From positions 1,798,001 to 1,862,000 of the forward strand of contig NZ_CP053381.1 in NCBI RefSeq assembly GCF_017868775.1: a DNA stretch of 64,000 nt. The letters are read 5' to 3'. Below the pieces are notes generated by a model. That model searched no databases. It saw only the letters and a list, made by a program, of their open reading frames with translations, and had not been told where the DNA came from. This document shows, one piece after another, positions 1 to 10,243 of the stretch; the stretch's first letter is position 1; every line of letters starts with the position of its first letter. A program made the translations under genes and the position numbers. The DNA comes from Billgrantia sulfidoxydans. GTDB lineage: Bacteria; Pseudomonadota; Gammaproteobacteria; Pseudomonadales; Halomonadaceae.

Positions 1-458
1 CCTTCGACGACTGGAAGCGCCACGTCGAAGCGGCGAGCGAGTACCACGCCCTGATCCAGTTCCACAGCCGCCAGAAATACCTGCTGATGGCACACCACGT
101 GGAAGCCTACCGCGAGCTGGGCCGCTACCTGGGTAGCGAGGGGCATGCCCTGCCACTGGAGGAGGTCAAGCGCTCTTACCTGCAACGCTTCATGGCGGCA
201 CTGTCGCGACCGGCCACGCGCAAGACCCACACCAACGCGCTGATGCACGTGCTCGGCTATCTGAAGCAGGCGGTGGACAGCGAGGTCAAGCAGGACCTGC
301 TGCAGGCGGTGGAGGAGTATCGCCTGGGCCACGTGCATCTCGCCGTGCCGGTGCGCCTGCTCAACCACTACGTGAAGCGCCACGGCTCGGCGTACATCCG
401 CCAGCAGACCTATCTCGATCCCCACCCCTACGAGCTGGGCTTGCGCAACGCCATCTGA
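1..458 (+). CDS. YbgA-like DUF1722 protein (C-terminal part)
   Basis: The reading frame is open from base 3, so this is the 3' end of a gene that begins outside the window. The visible 152 residues match the DUF1722 (YbgA) domain: the N-terminal part reads FHSRQKYLLMAH followed by YRELGRYLG, a signature of this family. DUF1722 often follows a DUF523 domain in one polypeptide, so the missing 5' part may encode DUF523. An in-frame ATG at 87 lies inside the conserved domain and is unlikely to be the true start. The biochemical function is not established; related proteins occur near photolyase genes in other bacteria. The stop codon lies in a 12-bp tandem duplication. Confidence 0.8.
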   Translation, partial: FDDWKRHVEAASEYHALIQFHSRQKYLLMAHHVEAYRELGRYLGSEGHALPLEEVKRSYLQRFMAALSRPATRKTHTNALMHVLGYLKQAVDSEVKQDLLQAVEEYRLGHVHLAVPVRLLNHYVKRHGSAYIRQQTYLDPHPYELGLRNAI

Positions 459-470
459 AACGCCATCTGA
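447..470 (+). repeat. 12-bp perfect tandem duplication across the stop codon
   Basis: The 12-mer AACGCCATCTGA occurs twice, back to back (447-458 and 459-470). The first copy encodes the last codons and stop of the DUF1722 protein. The second duplicates them outside the gene, leaving a second TGA in the same frame. It looks like a recent slippage or duplication product with no effect on the protein. Confidence 0.9.
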
Positions 471-492
471 ACAGGGCCAATCGCCCTCCTTC

Positions 493-2295
493 TCATGCCT
501 CAGCCCGGTGGCGCCCGAACTGCAGCTCCGCCAGGTGGCGATAGAGCGGGCTCTGCTCGAGCAGTTCGGCGTGGCGGCCGGCGGCGACGAGTCGTCCTTC
601 GTCGAACACCAGCAGGCGGTCGGCGGCGGTCACCGTGGCCAGCCGGTGGGCGATCACCAGGCTGGTGCGACCGGCCATCAGCCTGTCCAGCGCCTGCTGG
701 ACCAGGCGTTCGCTCTCGGCGTCCAGTGCGCTGGTCGCTTCGTCGAGCAGCAGCACGCGGGGATCCTTGAGCAGCGCGCGGGCGATTGCCAGGCGCTGGC
801 GCTGGCCGCCGGAGAGCTGCACGCCGCCCGGGCCGAGCTGAGTATCGAAGCCGTGGGGCAGGGCCTCGACGAAGCCCAGGGCGTTGGCATCGCGGGCGGC
901 GGCGCGAAGCTCGTCAAGACTGGCGTCGGGCTTGCCGTAGCGCAGGTTGTCGGCCACCGAGCCGGTGAACAGCACCGGCTCCTGGGCGACCAGGCCCATG
1001 GCGGCGCGCAGTTCGAGTGGGTCCAGCGCGCGCAGGTCGACCCCGTCGAGGGTCACGCGGCCCCGGTCGGGGTCGTGGAAGCGCAGCAGTAGCCCGAGCA
1101 GCGTACTCTTGCCGGCCCCGGAAGGCCCCACCAGGGCGATACGCTCGCCGGGTCGAATCCACAAGTCGAGCGAATCGAGCGCCGGTAGCGTGCGGCCCGG
1201 GTAGGCAAAGCTCACCTTCTCCAGGCGGATCTCGCCGCGCAGCGGCTGGGACAGGGGCGTCGGCTGCGCCGGTGGGCGGATGCCCGGCTCGGCGTCGAGC
1301 AGTTCGAGCAGCCGTTCGGCGGCGCCGGCGGCCCGCTGCACGTCGCCGGCAACCTCGGCCAGGGTGGCCACCGCCCCGGCGGCCAGCACGGCATAGAAGA
1401 CGAAGGCGGAAAGCTCGCCCGCGCTCATCTCGCCGGCCAGCACCGCCTGGCCGCCTTGCCACAGCATCAGGCCCACCGCGGCGAATACCGCCAGCATGGC
1501 CGCTCCGGTCAGCCAGGCGCGCTGGCGGGTGCGCACCACGGCGGTGGCGAAGGCCTGCTCGACGCGCTCGCCGTAGGCGTGGCGGTCGATGTCTTCGTGA
1601 GTAAAGGCCTGCACGGTGCGGATGCCGTCGAGGGTTTCGCTGGCGTAGCGGCCAAGCTCGGCCACCCGGTCCTGGCTGTAGCGCGAGAGACGGCGCACGC
1701 GGCGACCGAACCACAGGATCGGCAGCACCGTGGCAGGGATGCCGATCAGCACCAGCGCCGAGAGCCAGGGCTGGGTGACCAGCATCAGCGCCACCGCGCC
1801 CAGCAGCATCACCAGGTTGCGCAGTGCCAGCGAGATCGACGAGCCGAACAGGGTTTGCAGCACGCTGGTGTCGGTGGTCAGCCGCGAGGCGATCTCGGCC
1901 GGGCCGCGGTCGCGATGGGCCGCGCTCTCGAAGAAGGCCGGCTCGAGGTCGAGCAGGTGGTCGTAGACCTGTCGGCGCAGGTCGGCGGCCAGCCGCTCGC
2001 CGATCCAGCTCACCTGGTAGTAGCGCAGTGCGGAGGCCCCGGCCAGTACGCTGACCACGCCGAGCATGGCGGCCAGTGTCTGGTTGAGGCGGGTGCTGTC
2101 CTCGGCGAGGAAGCCCTGGTCGATTACCAGGCGCAGCCCCTGGCCGAGCATCAGCACGCTGGCGGAGGCCAGCAACAGCGCCAGGGCGGCGATGGCCAGC
2201 CGGGCGCGATAGGGCCCCAACAGCGCCATCAGGCGCAGCAGGAGGCGGGGATCGGGGCGAGAAGTCATGGCGGGGGCGTCGCTCGTGGCAGGCAT
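493..2295 (-). CDS. MsbA-type ABC exporter (permease-ATPase half transporter)
   Basis: A 600-residue half transporter that would act as a homodimer in the inner membrane. The N-terminal half holds about six membrane segments (ABC transporter type 1 fold, roughly residues 25-320). The C-terminal half is the ATPase: Walker A GPSGAGKST near 390, signature LSGGQ near 495, and Walker B with LLLDEATSALD near 515. Architecture and length (E. coli MsbA is 582 residues) fit lipid or multidrug exporters, but the substrate cannot be read from the sequence. I chose the ATG at 2295. A TTG 33 bases upstream extends the frame by only 11 residues, and an internal ATG (MTSRPD) is also possible. It is transcribed alone, convergent with the DUF1722 gene. 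Confidence 0.88.
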   Translation of the reverse strand: MPATSDAPAMTSRPDPRLLLRLMALLGPYRARLAIAALALLLASASVLMLGQGLRLVIDQGFLAEDSTRLNQTLAAMLGVVSVLAGASALRYYQVSWIGERLAADLRRQVYDHLLDLEPAFFESAAHRDRGPAEIASRLTTDTSVLQTLFGSSISLALRNLVMLLGAVALMLVTQPWLSALVLIGIPATVLPILWFGRRVRRLSRYSQDRVAELGRYASETLDGIRTVQAFTHEDIDRHAYGERVEQAFATAVVRTRQRAWLTGAAMLAVFAAVGLMLWQGGQAVLAGEMSAGELSAFVFYAVLAAGAVATLAEVAGDVQRAAGAAERLLELLDAEPGIRPPAQPTPLSQPLRGEIRLEKVSFAYPGRTLPALDSLDLWIRPGERIALVGPSGAGKSTLLGLLLRFHDPDRGRVTLDGVDLRALDPLELRAAMGLVAQEPVLFTGSVADNLRYGKPDASLDELRAAARDANALGFVEALPHGFDTQLGPGGVQLSGGQRQRLAIARALLKDPRVLLLDEATSALDAESERLVQQALDRLMAGRTSLVIAHRLATVTAADRLLVFDEGRLVAAGRHAELLEQSPLYRHLAELQFGRHRAEA

Positions 2296-2391
2296 GCAGA
2301 CACGATACCAGCGGCCCGGGATCGCCAAAAGCGACGAGGCGCCCAGCGGCGTCTCGTCGCAAGGTGAGACCGGCGTACCTTGCCGTGACGC

Positions 2392-4866
2392 TCAGGCCAG
2401 CAGCCGGCTCCAACTGCCATACTCGCCGCGGATCGCTCCCCGCCGCAGGCTCAGTGCGATCACCGCCGCGCCGCAGGCCAGGCTGTTGACGGTGGATGGC
2501 AGGTCGGCGCCATGCAAAAAGGGCACGAAGAACAGCAGGATCCCCAGCGGGATCAGCAGCCAGCGCACGGGGCGGGCCGATTCGGCCATGGCGACCACGC
2601 CTACGGTGATGATCAGCGCACCGACCAGGTGATCCCAGTTGGCCAGGGTGCCTTCGGCGCCGAAGGTCAGCCGCGTGAACATCAGCCAGGCGCCGATCAG
2701 GATAGACAGAGCCAGGTTCCAGGGCAGGTTCACGCCGGTGGAGAGCGCGTCGCCGAGAATGGCGGCGGGCTTGCGCTGGAAGTTCTCGTCCACCGATTCG
2801 TTGGGCCCTTCGTCGGTGTCGCCGGTGAAGAAGATCTTGAGCACCGGAGCCCCGGCCTTGTGGCGCCGCTTGAGGAACTCGCCGGTGGCGACGAATTCGT
2901 TGAAGGCGTAGGCGATCTGCAGCAGCATGGCGCCGGCCTGGATCAGGCACAGGGTGCACCAGGTGCCGATCAGGATCGGCTGGATGATGATGAAGGTCAC
3001 CGAGACCACGCCCAGCGGCACGATCAGTACGCCGAACGAGGCGACGATCCAGGGCATGGTGCGCCAGCGGTTGGCCGCACCGATGAAGCCGAGCAGGATT
3101 TCCAGCATGTAGACGATGCCGCCCAGGCCGGCATCGGGTACCGGCCACGCCTCGGAGGCCTCGGAGGTGATGATGTCCTCGGTGCCGTTGAGCCCACTGC
3201 GGGTGCCGTCGAAGAAGGGGTCCCATACGGCATCGATGTGGCCGAGCTGGTAGGCGGCGAGGTAGCGCGAGACGAAGAAGCCGACGAAGGCCAGCACGAT
3301 GATCGGCATGCGCTGGAGCCAGCTCGAGGGGTTGTTGTTCCAGCCGGGCGGCGTGGTGGGGCCGGTCATCGCCGCGGCGGGCGATATTCCCGGCGCCGGT
3401 CGCACCAGGGCGGCGAAGCCGATGGCCAGGGTACCGACCAGGGTGCCGTTGAGATAAGCCGCGGCACTCTCGCTCCAGAACACCAGCGGCGCGAACAGCA
3501 CCCACAGGCCGATGGCGGCGGCTGCCCAGCGCGCCCAGCTCAGCTTCAACGACAGCGAGAGCGCGCCGAACAGCGCCAGCAGCAGCCCCGCGGCCATGTC
3601 GCTCACGGCCATGCCGCCGCCGTAGCCTAGCGTGGCGGGGGAGACCACCAGCCAGGCGCCCAGGGCGATGTTGAAGAAGTGCGCCCACAGGAAGCGATAG
3701 TGCTCGCGCCGGGCATGGGTCTGATACTCCTCGAGTACCCGCTCGGGATTGGCGCCCTTCTCCTCGGCCTCCTCGACCCAGTCGGGCGGGGTGATGCCGT
3801 TGGCCTGGTACCAGCCGTGGGGATCGGCGAGCAGGTGGTCGACCATGGCCTCGAGAGTGTCGTAGAGCTGATGGCGAGGTTCCCAGCCGAGTTGCTCCCG
3901 GGCGCGGCGAATGTCCAGCTCGTAGTGGTCGTCGGCCATGTCGATCATGAACGGCCGGATGAAGGGCTTCTCGCCCTTGTCGAAGTCGTCCGGCACCAGC
4001 GGCTCGCTCTTCTCCTCCAGCAGCGCGCCGGTCTTGGCCAGCGGCTTCGGCATCACCACGGTCTTCCACTTCTTCTTGCCGTGGATGAGCTCGCCGAGCC
4101 GGTTCTGCAGCGCCTCGTAGCTGACGGCGTGCTCCTCGCCGATGAGGATCTCGTTGCGCTCGGGCAGTTCGCGGCGGCGGTCGATGGTGCGGCGGAAGGC
4201 ATCGATCATGTCTTCCTTGTGCACGCAGGCCTGGCCGGCATTGGTATTGCCCGAATAGAAGTGGCTCTTGAAGGTGTGCTCGTAGATGCGCGCGATCTGG
4301 TGTGACAGCGTGGGCACGCTGGTCTTCTCGTCGTACATGCCGGCGAGCCGCAGCAGGGTGTAGGGCATGCGGGCATGTCGGCGAATCACTTCCTCGGTGC
4401 GCGCCTTGGACTGCGGGTAGGGCCAGGTGGGGCCGATCGGCGTCTCTTCGTTGACACGGTGACCCGGTACCTGCGGTTCGTGAACCAGCATGGTGCTGGA
4501 GTAGACGAAGCGCTCGACGTTCATGCCTTCGAGCGCCTCCAGCAGGTTCCTGGTGCCCTGTTCGTTGACCTTCTCGTAGAGCGGCGACGCCTCGCCGGTG
4601 AAGTCGAAGTAGGCGGCCAGATGCACCACCGCGGCGATGTCGCGGCCGTGTCGCTCGGCGATCTTGTCCATCGCCTTGCGGATGGATTCGAGCTCGGTCA
4701 GGTCGAATTCGTAGCTTTCGTCCGCCTCTTCCGCTTCGTTACGGTCCAGGGCGATGATCCGATAGTCGTTCTTGAGGCTTTGGGTCAGGGCCGTTCCCAC
4801 GCCCCCCGAAGCCCCCGTGATCACCACCAGCGGTTTCTCCTGGGTTGCCACTTCCTTGTCCTGCAT
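2392..4866 (-). CDS. SDR/epimerase - SPW repeat - VKOR-like fusion protein
   Basis: An 824-residue three-part protein. Residues 12-330 are an extended SDR (NAD-dependent epimerase): TGASGGVG near 17 and a YPQSK catalytic Tyr/Lys pair near 150. Residues about 400-520 carry two SPW-type membrane repeats (GAWLVVSP and GLWVLFAP). Residues about 555-690 are VKOR-like with a membrane CxxC (WCTLC near 638), followed by further hydrophobic segments. VKOR enzymes pass electrons between quinone and thiols, but the usual pair of periplasmic loop cysteines is absent, so classical relay chemistry is doubtful. The ATG at 4866 is preceded by GAGGAGGG. The upstream neighbour, an amidotransferase gene, is divergent. 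The combined role is unknown; a redox-linked nucleotide-sugar or envelope function is only a guess. Confidence 0.82.
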   Translation of the reverse strand: MQDKEVATQEKPLVVITGASGGVGTALTQSLKNDYRIIALDRNEAEEADESYEFDLTELESIRKAMDKIAERHGRDIAAVVHLAAYFDFTGEASPLYEKVNEQGTRNLLEALEGMNVERFVYSSTMLVHEPQVPGHRVNEETPIGPTWPYPQSKARTEEVIRRHARMPYTLLRLAGMYDEKTSVPTLSHQIARIYEHTFKSHFYSGNTNAGQACVHKEDMIDAFRRTIDRRRELPERNEILIGEEHAVSYEALQNRLGELIHGKKKWKTVVMPKPLAKTGALLEEKSEPLVPDDFDKGEKPFIRPFMIDMADDHYELDIRRAREQLGWEPRHQLYDTLEAMVDHLLADPHGWYQANGITPPDWVEEAEEKGANPERVLEEYQTHARREHYRFLWAHFFNIALGAWLVVSPATLGYGGGMAVSDMAAGLLLALFGALSLSLKLSWARWAAAAIGLWVLFAPLVFWSESAAAYLNGTLVGTLAIGFAALVRPAPGISPAAAMTGPTTPPGWNNNPSSWLQRMPIIVLAFVGFFVSRYLAAYQLGHIDAVWDPFFDGTRSGLNGTEDIITSEASEAWPVPDAGLGGIVYMLEILLGFIGAANRWRTMPWIVASFGVLIVPLGVVSVTFIIIQPILIGTWCTLCLIQAGAMLLQIAYAFNEFVATGEFLKRRHKAGAPVLKIFFTGDTDEGPNESVDENFQRKPAAILGDALSTGVNLPWNLALSILIGAWLMFTRLTFGAEGTLANWDHLVGALIITVGVVAMAESARPVRWLLIPLGILLFFVPFLHGADLPSTVNSLACGAAVIALSLRRGAIRGEYGSWSRLLA

Positions 4867-5049
4867 GGCCAGGGTTCCCTCCTCGCTGCTGCGTTGAAGT
4901 GCCTTCGCGCTGCTGCACACTCAAGCTAGTCGGCTTTGCACTCGAACGGCAAACTCGACCTGTTTCTTGGCACAGGCTGCATTGGCTATGCTGCTGAGGT
5001 ATTGGCGCTCATGCCAAACCGTTTGGAAAGGAAAGGGAGCTTCTCGTTC

Positions 5050-5775
5050 ATGAAGAGTGTCGTTGCCATTCGCCACGTGGCTTTCGAGGATCTGGGTATC
5101 TTCGAGCCGATCCTGGAGGAATTCGGCTATCGGGTTCGCTACCTCGATCCGGGGCTGCTGGGGCCGGATGCCCTCGAGGCGCTGGACGTCGACAGCCCCG
5201 AGCTGATGGTGGTGCTCGGCGCTCCCCTCGGGGCCAACGACGATGCGCTCTATCCCTTCCTCACTGCGGAGCTGGACGCCATCCGTCATCGCCTCGACTC
5301 GGGGCGCCCGCTGCTTGGCATCTGCCTCGGGGCGCAGCTGATCGCCCGGGCGCTGGGCGGCAGAGTATTTCCCATGGCGCAGAAAGAGATCGGCTTCGCC
5401 GATGTCTCGCTGACCCGCGACGGTCAGGAAGGGCCGCTGCGCCACCTCGGCAACCCGGACGTGGTGCTGCACTGGCACGGCGACATGTTCGAGACGCCGC
5501 CCGGCGCCACCCGCCTGGCGTACAGCCATGCCTGCTCTCACCAGGCCTTCGCCGTGGGCGAGCAGGTGCTTGGCCTGCAGTTCCACCTCGAGGTGGACCC
5601 CGCCAGGATCGAGCCGTGGCTGATCGGTCACGCCGCCGAGCTGGCAGCGGCGCAGATCGATCCGGTAGCGCTGCGCGAGCAGGCCGAGCGCTACGGTCCC
5701 GGGCTCAAGCAGCGCGGGCAGCAGGTGCTGCGCGAGTGGCTGGCGACGACGGAAGCGGCCCACGGCATCGAGTAG
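5050..5775 (+). CDS. Class I glutamine amidotransferase (GMP synthase-like)
   Basis: A 241-residue stand-alone class I glutamine amidotransferase. The nucleophile elbow GICLGAQ places the catalytic Cys near residue 93, and the His/Glu pair sits in QFHLEVD near 178-180, completing the triad. Such proteins release ammonia from glutamine; free-standing members include gamma-glutamyl hydrolases and GMP-synthase-like amidotransferases of unknown acceptor. The ATG at 5050 has AAGGGAG about ten bases upstream. A longer frame back to 4936 lacks a ribosome site and adds poorly conserved sequence. The gene is divergent from the SDR/VKOR fusion and convergent with yejK, so it appears to be a single-gene unit. 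Confidence 0.85.
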   Translation: MKSVVAIRHVAFEDLGIFEPILEEFGYRVRYLDPGLLGPDALEALDVDSPELMVVLGAPLGANDDALYPFLTAELDAIRHRLDSGRPLLGICLGAQLIARALGGRVFPMAQKEIGFADVSLTRDGQEGPLRHLGNPDVVLHWHGDMFETPPGATRLAYSHACSHQAFAVGEQVLGLQFHLEVDPARIEPWLIGHAAELAAAQIDPVALREQAERYGPGLKQRGQQVLREWLATTEAAHGIE

Positions 5776-5805
5776 CGACCGCGCCGGTGACAGGGAGCGC
5801 CGGGG

Positions 5806-6822
5806 TCAGCCCTGGCGTTTCTTCAGCTGCTCCTTCAACTGCTTGGGTAGCTGCTTGATGACCAGGCGGTCCTGGCTTTCGTCGTACTCGATGCTGGAGC
5901 CGAGCAGGTGTGAGTCGAAGCTGATCGACATGCCGCCGGCGCGCCCGGTGAAGCGGCGAAACTGCCGCAGGGTGCGCTTGTCGGGTGGGATCTCGGGGGA
6001 GAGGCCATAGTCGGCGTTGCGGATGTGGTCGTAGAAGGCCTTGGGCTGCTGCTCGTCGAGTAGCTCGGAGAGTTCCTCCAGGGTGATCGGCTCGCCGCGG
6101 CCCGCCTGCTCGTTGGCGTAGTCGATCAGCGCCTCGGTCTTCTCCCGGCTTTGCTCCTCGGGCATGTCCTCCCGCTCCACGTAGTCGCTGAAGGCCTTGA
6201 GCAGCGTGCGTGTCTCGCCGGTGGCGTCGATGCCCTCGGTGGCGCCGAGCACGCCGGCCAGGTCCTCGGAGAGCTTCTTGCCGCCGCGGTCGTGAATCCA
6301 CGAGAGGTAATGGCGGGATGCGGCACCCTCGCGCCACTGGGTCAGGTTGATGCGCAGGCCCAGGCTCATGCGCGCCAGGTTGAGCTGGGTGGCGGGTACG
6401 ACCTGCAGCGAGTCGCCGACGCCGAACCCCTCGCGCTGGTGCAGCAGCGCCAGGGCGAGATAGTGCGTCTCGCCCTGATGGTAATCGACGCACAGCAGGT
6501 GGCCCGAGACCGAGAGGTGGGCGTCGACCACAGGCAGCAGCCGCTCGGCGGCCCCGCGGGTGAAGGCGGCGAAATCGTGCTTGCCGTCGAGATAATCGGC
6601 CAGGACGGGGACGAACCCGGCGGCCGACTCGGCCTGGTCGTCGCTTGCGGTCACGAAGTGTCCCCAGGCCTTGGTCTTGGCGTGGTAGGCGTCGTGAAAG
6701 CGGGCGAGCAGCTCCTCCAGCAGTGCCGAAGGTGCCAGCTCCGCGGTGGCGGGGCTCAGGCGGGCGGGCTGGTCGCTTCCGGCCTTGTCGACGGCGTGGA
6801 CGATGCAGTGCTGTATCGGCAT
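5806..6822 (-). CDS. yejK: Nucleoid-associated protein YejK/NdpA
   Basis: A 338-residue protein that matches the 37-kDa nucleoid-associated family (YejK in E. coli, about 335 residues) over its whole length. It starts MPIQHCIVHAVDK and keeps the typical LLARFHDAYHAKTKAWGHF-like segment near residues 40-60. Family members associate with the nucleoid; their molecular activity is poorly defined. A lysine- and glutamine-rich C-terminal tail (KQLPKQLKEQLKK) is expected. The gene is convergent with the amidotransferase gene, with only about 30 bases between stop codons. Confidence 0.9.
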   Translation of the reverse strand: MPIQHCIVHAVDKAGSDQPARLSPATAELAPSALLEELLARFHDAYHAKTKAWGHFVTASDDQAESAAGFVPVLADYLDGKHDFAAFTRGAAERLLPVVDAHLSVSGHLLCVDYHQGETHYLALALLHQREGFGVGDSLQVVPATQLNLARMSLGLRINLTQWREGAASRHYLSWIHDRGGKKLSEDLAGVLGATEGIDATGETRTLLKAFSDYVEREDMPEEQSREKTEALIDYANEQAGRGEPITLEELSELLDEQQPKAFYDHIRNADYGLSPEIPPDKRTLRQFRRFTGRAGGMSISFDSHLLGSSIEYDESQDRLVIKQLPKQLKEQLKKRQG

Positions 6823-6940
6823 GACCTGGGAATCCTGCGAAGCGAAGGGAGGCTGCGAGAGGGCACGAAGGGTGGTGCCGGCAAGCTGAAGAGCGAATCA
6901 TACCGGGCTCATGGGCCAGTTCAACCCGCGCCGGTTGGCT

Positions 6941-8167
6941 TCAGACCCGGGCGACGATCGAGGAAGGGGCTTCGCCCGCCACCACCACGCAGTTGCGCCC
7001 GCGGGCCTTGCCCGCGTAGAGCGCGTCATCGGCGCGTTGCAGTGCCTGCTCGAGCCGCGCCTCACCGGGTTCGACCTGGCTGATGCCCACCGTCACGGAG
7101 AGATGCTGGTCCTCATCGAGCATGGGCAGGCGCAGCGAGGTCACCTTGTGGCGCAGGCGCTCGGCGATGAAGCTGGCGGTTTCGAGATCGGCCTGGGGCA
7201 GGGCGATGACGAACTCCTCGCCGCCGTAGCGGCCGATGATGTCCGTCTCGCGCAGCATCGAGGCGCAGCACGAGGCGACGGTGGTCAGGACCAGGTCGCC
7301 GACGGCATGGCCGTGATGGTCGTTGAGCGTCTTGAACAGGTCGATATCGACCATGCAGATCGTCAGCGGCGTACCGTCGCGTTGTGCCCGGCGGAATTCG
7401 CGTTCGGCCAGCTCGAAGAAATGTCGGCGGTTGGCAATGCCGGTCAGTGGATCGGTGCTGGCCATGTGGCGCAGCTGGGCCTCGAGCAGCTGACGCTCCT
7501 CGATCTCCTTCTGCAGCTTGCGGTTGATCTCGCGCTCCGCCACCAGCAGGGCGAACTGCTTGCGCTGCAGCCGATTGAGGCGGCTGTAGGTCAGCCAGCC
7601 CATCAGGTTGGCGAAGGCGAGAATCAGAAGGCTGCTGATCAACATGCCGGGCGCGAGCGGCTTCCACAGCGCCACCACCAGCACGAACCCACCCGCCAGG
7701 TAGCCGTTCCAGGCCAGTATCCATGGCAGGCGGTTGGGCACCAGCAGATAGATGGCCAGGCTCGATATCGCCACGCTCGAGATGTGCAGGCCCACGCTGC
7801 CTGGGTGCAGCAGGATCGATACCAGCAAACCGCTGATCGCAATGCAATAGACCAGATTGAGCGGCCGGGGGCGATGGGCCTGCGCCGAATGGCGGCCGAT
7901 CAGGCGTGCCAGCGCCAGGCAGCTGGAGGCCACCACGAAGCGGACCAACAGCAGGGCCAGCAGGGCGAGACTGGCACCGAGCAGGATATAGTCCGCTGCA
8001 CCGAACAGCAGGAAGGTGCCGGCAATGATCCATAGCGCGTAACGTAGCTGCTGTGCGTCCTGCAGCTGCATGGTGCGTCGATACAGGGCTTCCAGCGCCG
8101 AGTCCTGGAACTCGTCGCGCCAGTCGAGCGAAGCCCCCTCCCCAGCCTCGTTCTTGCCAGCAGTCAT
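6941..8167 (-). CDS. Membrane diguanylate cyclase (GGDEF)
   Basis: A 408-residue protein with a hydrophobic N-terminal sensor region of about five or six membrane segments (roughly residues 40-200), a short coiled coil, and a C-terminal GGDEF domain. The active-site motif is GGEEF near 313-317, so it should make c-di-GMP from two GTP. An inhibitory I-site RETD lies exactly five residues upstream, predicting product feedback control. The membrane region matches no named sensor that I recognise. ATG 8167 has AAGGGA seven bases upstream. It is one of four GGDEF proteins in the window. Confidence 0.9.
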   Translation of the reverse strand: MTAGKNEAGEGASLDWRDEFQDSALEALYRRTMQLQDAQQLRYALWIIAGTFLLFGAADYILLGASLALLALLLVRFVVASSCLALARLIGRHSAQAHRPRPLNLVYCIAISGLLVSILLHPGSVGLHISSVAISSLAIYLLVPNRLPWILAWNGYLAGGFVLVVALWKPLAPGMLISSLLILAFANLMGWLTYSRLNRLQRKQFALLVAEREINRKLQKEIEERQLLEAQLRHMASTDPLTGIANRRHFFELAEREFRRAQRDGTPLTICMVDIDLFKTLNDHHGHAVGDLVLTTVASCCASMLRETDIIGRYGGEEFVIALPQADLETASFIAERLRHKVTSLRLPMLDEDQHLSVTVGISQVEPGEARLEQALQRADDALYAGKARGRNCVVVAGEAPSSIVARV

Positions 8168-8366
8168 GTAGTGTTCCCTTGAAAGGAGGCGCCCGGCTAC
8201 GTGACGTCCTCCTGCGAAGCCTTGTGGTTATCCTTGCCCGTGATGCTCAGCGATTTGTATTACTTTTTGTTACGTGAAGACAGCTACTGAAGAATGGTCA
8301 ATAACTTCGCCATGTGCCAGCCGCGACTATGCCCAAACGCCGCGGCGGGGAAAATCGAACGCGGGG

Positions 8367-9124
8367 TCAGGGCTTGAGGCGATAGCCGGTACGGAAGATC
8401 CAGTTGACCACGGCCAGGGCCACGCCGAGGAACAGCGTGATGATGGCCAGGCTGGCCCAGATGCTGACGTCGCCCGAGCCGTAGAAGCTCCAGCGGAACC
8501 CGCTGACCAGGTAAACCACCGGGTTGAGCAGCGTCACGGCCTGCCAGAAGGACGGCAGCATGTCGATGGAGTAGAAGGTGCCGCCGAGGAAGGTCAGCGG
8601 TGTGACGATCAGCAGCGGTACCAGCTGGAGCTTCTCGAAGCCGTCGGCCCAGATGCCGATGATGAAGCCGAGCAGGCTGAAGGTCAGCGCGGTGAGGATC
8701 AGGAACAGCAGCATCACCAGCGGATACTGGATCGTGAAGGGCACGAACAGGCGCGCCGTGCCGAGCACGATCAAGCCCAGGATCACCGACTTCGTGGCTG
8801 CCGCGCCGACATAGCCGAGCACGACCTCGAAGTAGGAGATCGGCGCCGAGAGGATCTCGTAGATGGTGCCCGAGAAGCGTGGGAAGAAGATGCCGAACGA
8901 GGCGGTCGAGACGCTCTGGGTCAGCAGCATCAGCATGATCAGCCCGGGCACGATGAAGGCGCCGTAGCTCACGCCGTCCACCTCGCTGATGCGCGAGCCG
9001 ATGGCGGCGCCGAACACCACGAAGTAGAGCGAGGTGGATACCACCGGCGAAACGATGCTCTGCAGCACGGTGCGCAGGCTGCGGGCCATCTCGGCCAGGT
9101 AGATGGTCTTCACCGATTGCAGGT

Positions 9125-9128
<4 letters not shown>
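8367..9128 (-). CDS. ABC-2 type permease (YadH-like)
   Basis: A 253-residue integral membrane protein with about six segments and the ABC-2 permease pattern, similar in length and layout to E. coli YadH (256 residues). Its ATG overlaps the stop of the upstream ATPase gene by four bases (ATGA), so the two are translationally coupled and form one exporter. Conserved features include an N-terminal amphipathic stretch, the YGAFIVPGL segment and [12 protein letters not shown] near the end. The substrate is unknown; ABC-2 systems commonly export polysaccharides, lipids or drugs. Confidence 0.88.
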
Positions 9129-10126
<998 letters not shown>

Positions 10127-10243
10127 GCGGCGTCCCTGTTGGCAAAAGAGCGAATCGACATGCCCTATCCTAGCGCGTGGCAGCCCCCGGCGCAGAACTC
10201 ATGAGGCTCATGACGAAGCGCCCGGTGGGGGCGCTGTCCAGGC

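Noticed and set aside
914..4069. A 1051-residue open frame on the minus strand covering the MsbA-type and SDR/VKOR genes.
   Set aside because: It runs through two well-supported genes in a different frame, is rich in Arg, Pro and Gly, and shows no domain; it is a GC-rich shadow.
4967..4981. A sigma54-like element (TTGGCAC then TGCA) before the amidotransferase gene.
   Set aside because: Only eight bases lie between the GG and GC, two short of the strict sigma54 spacing.
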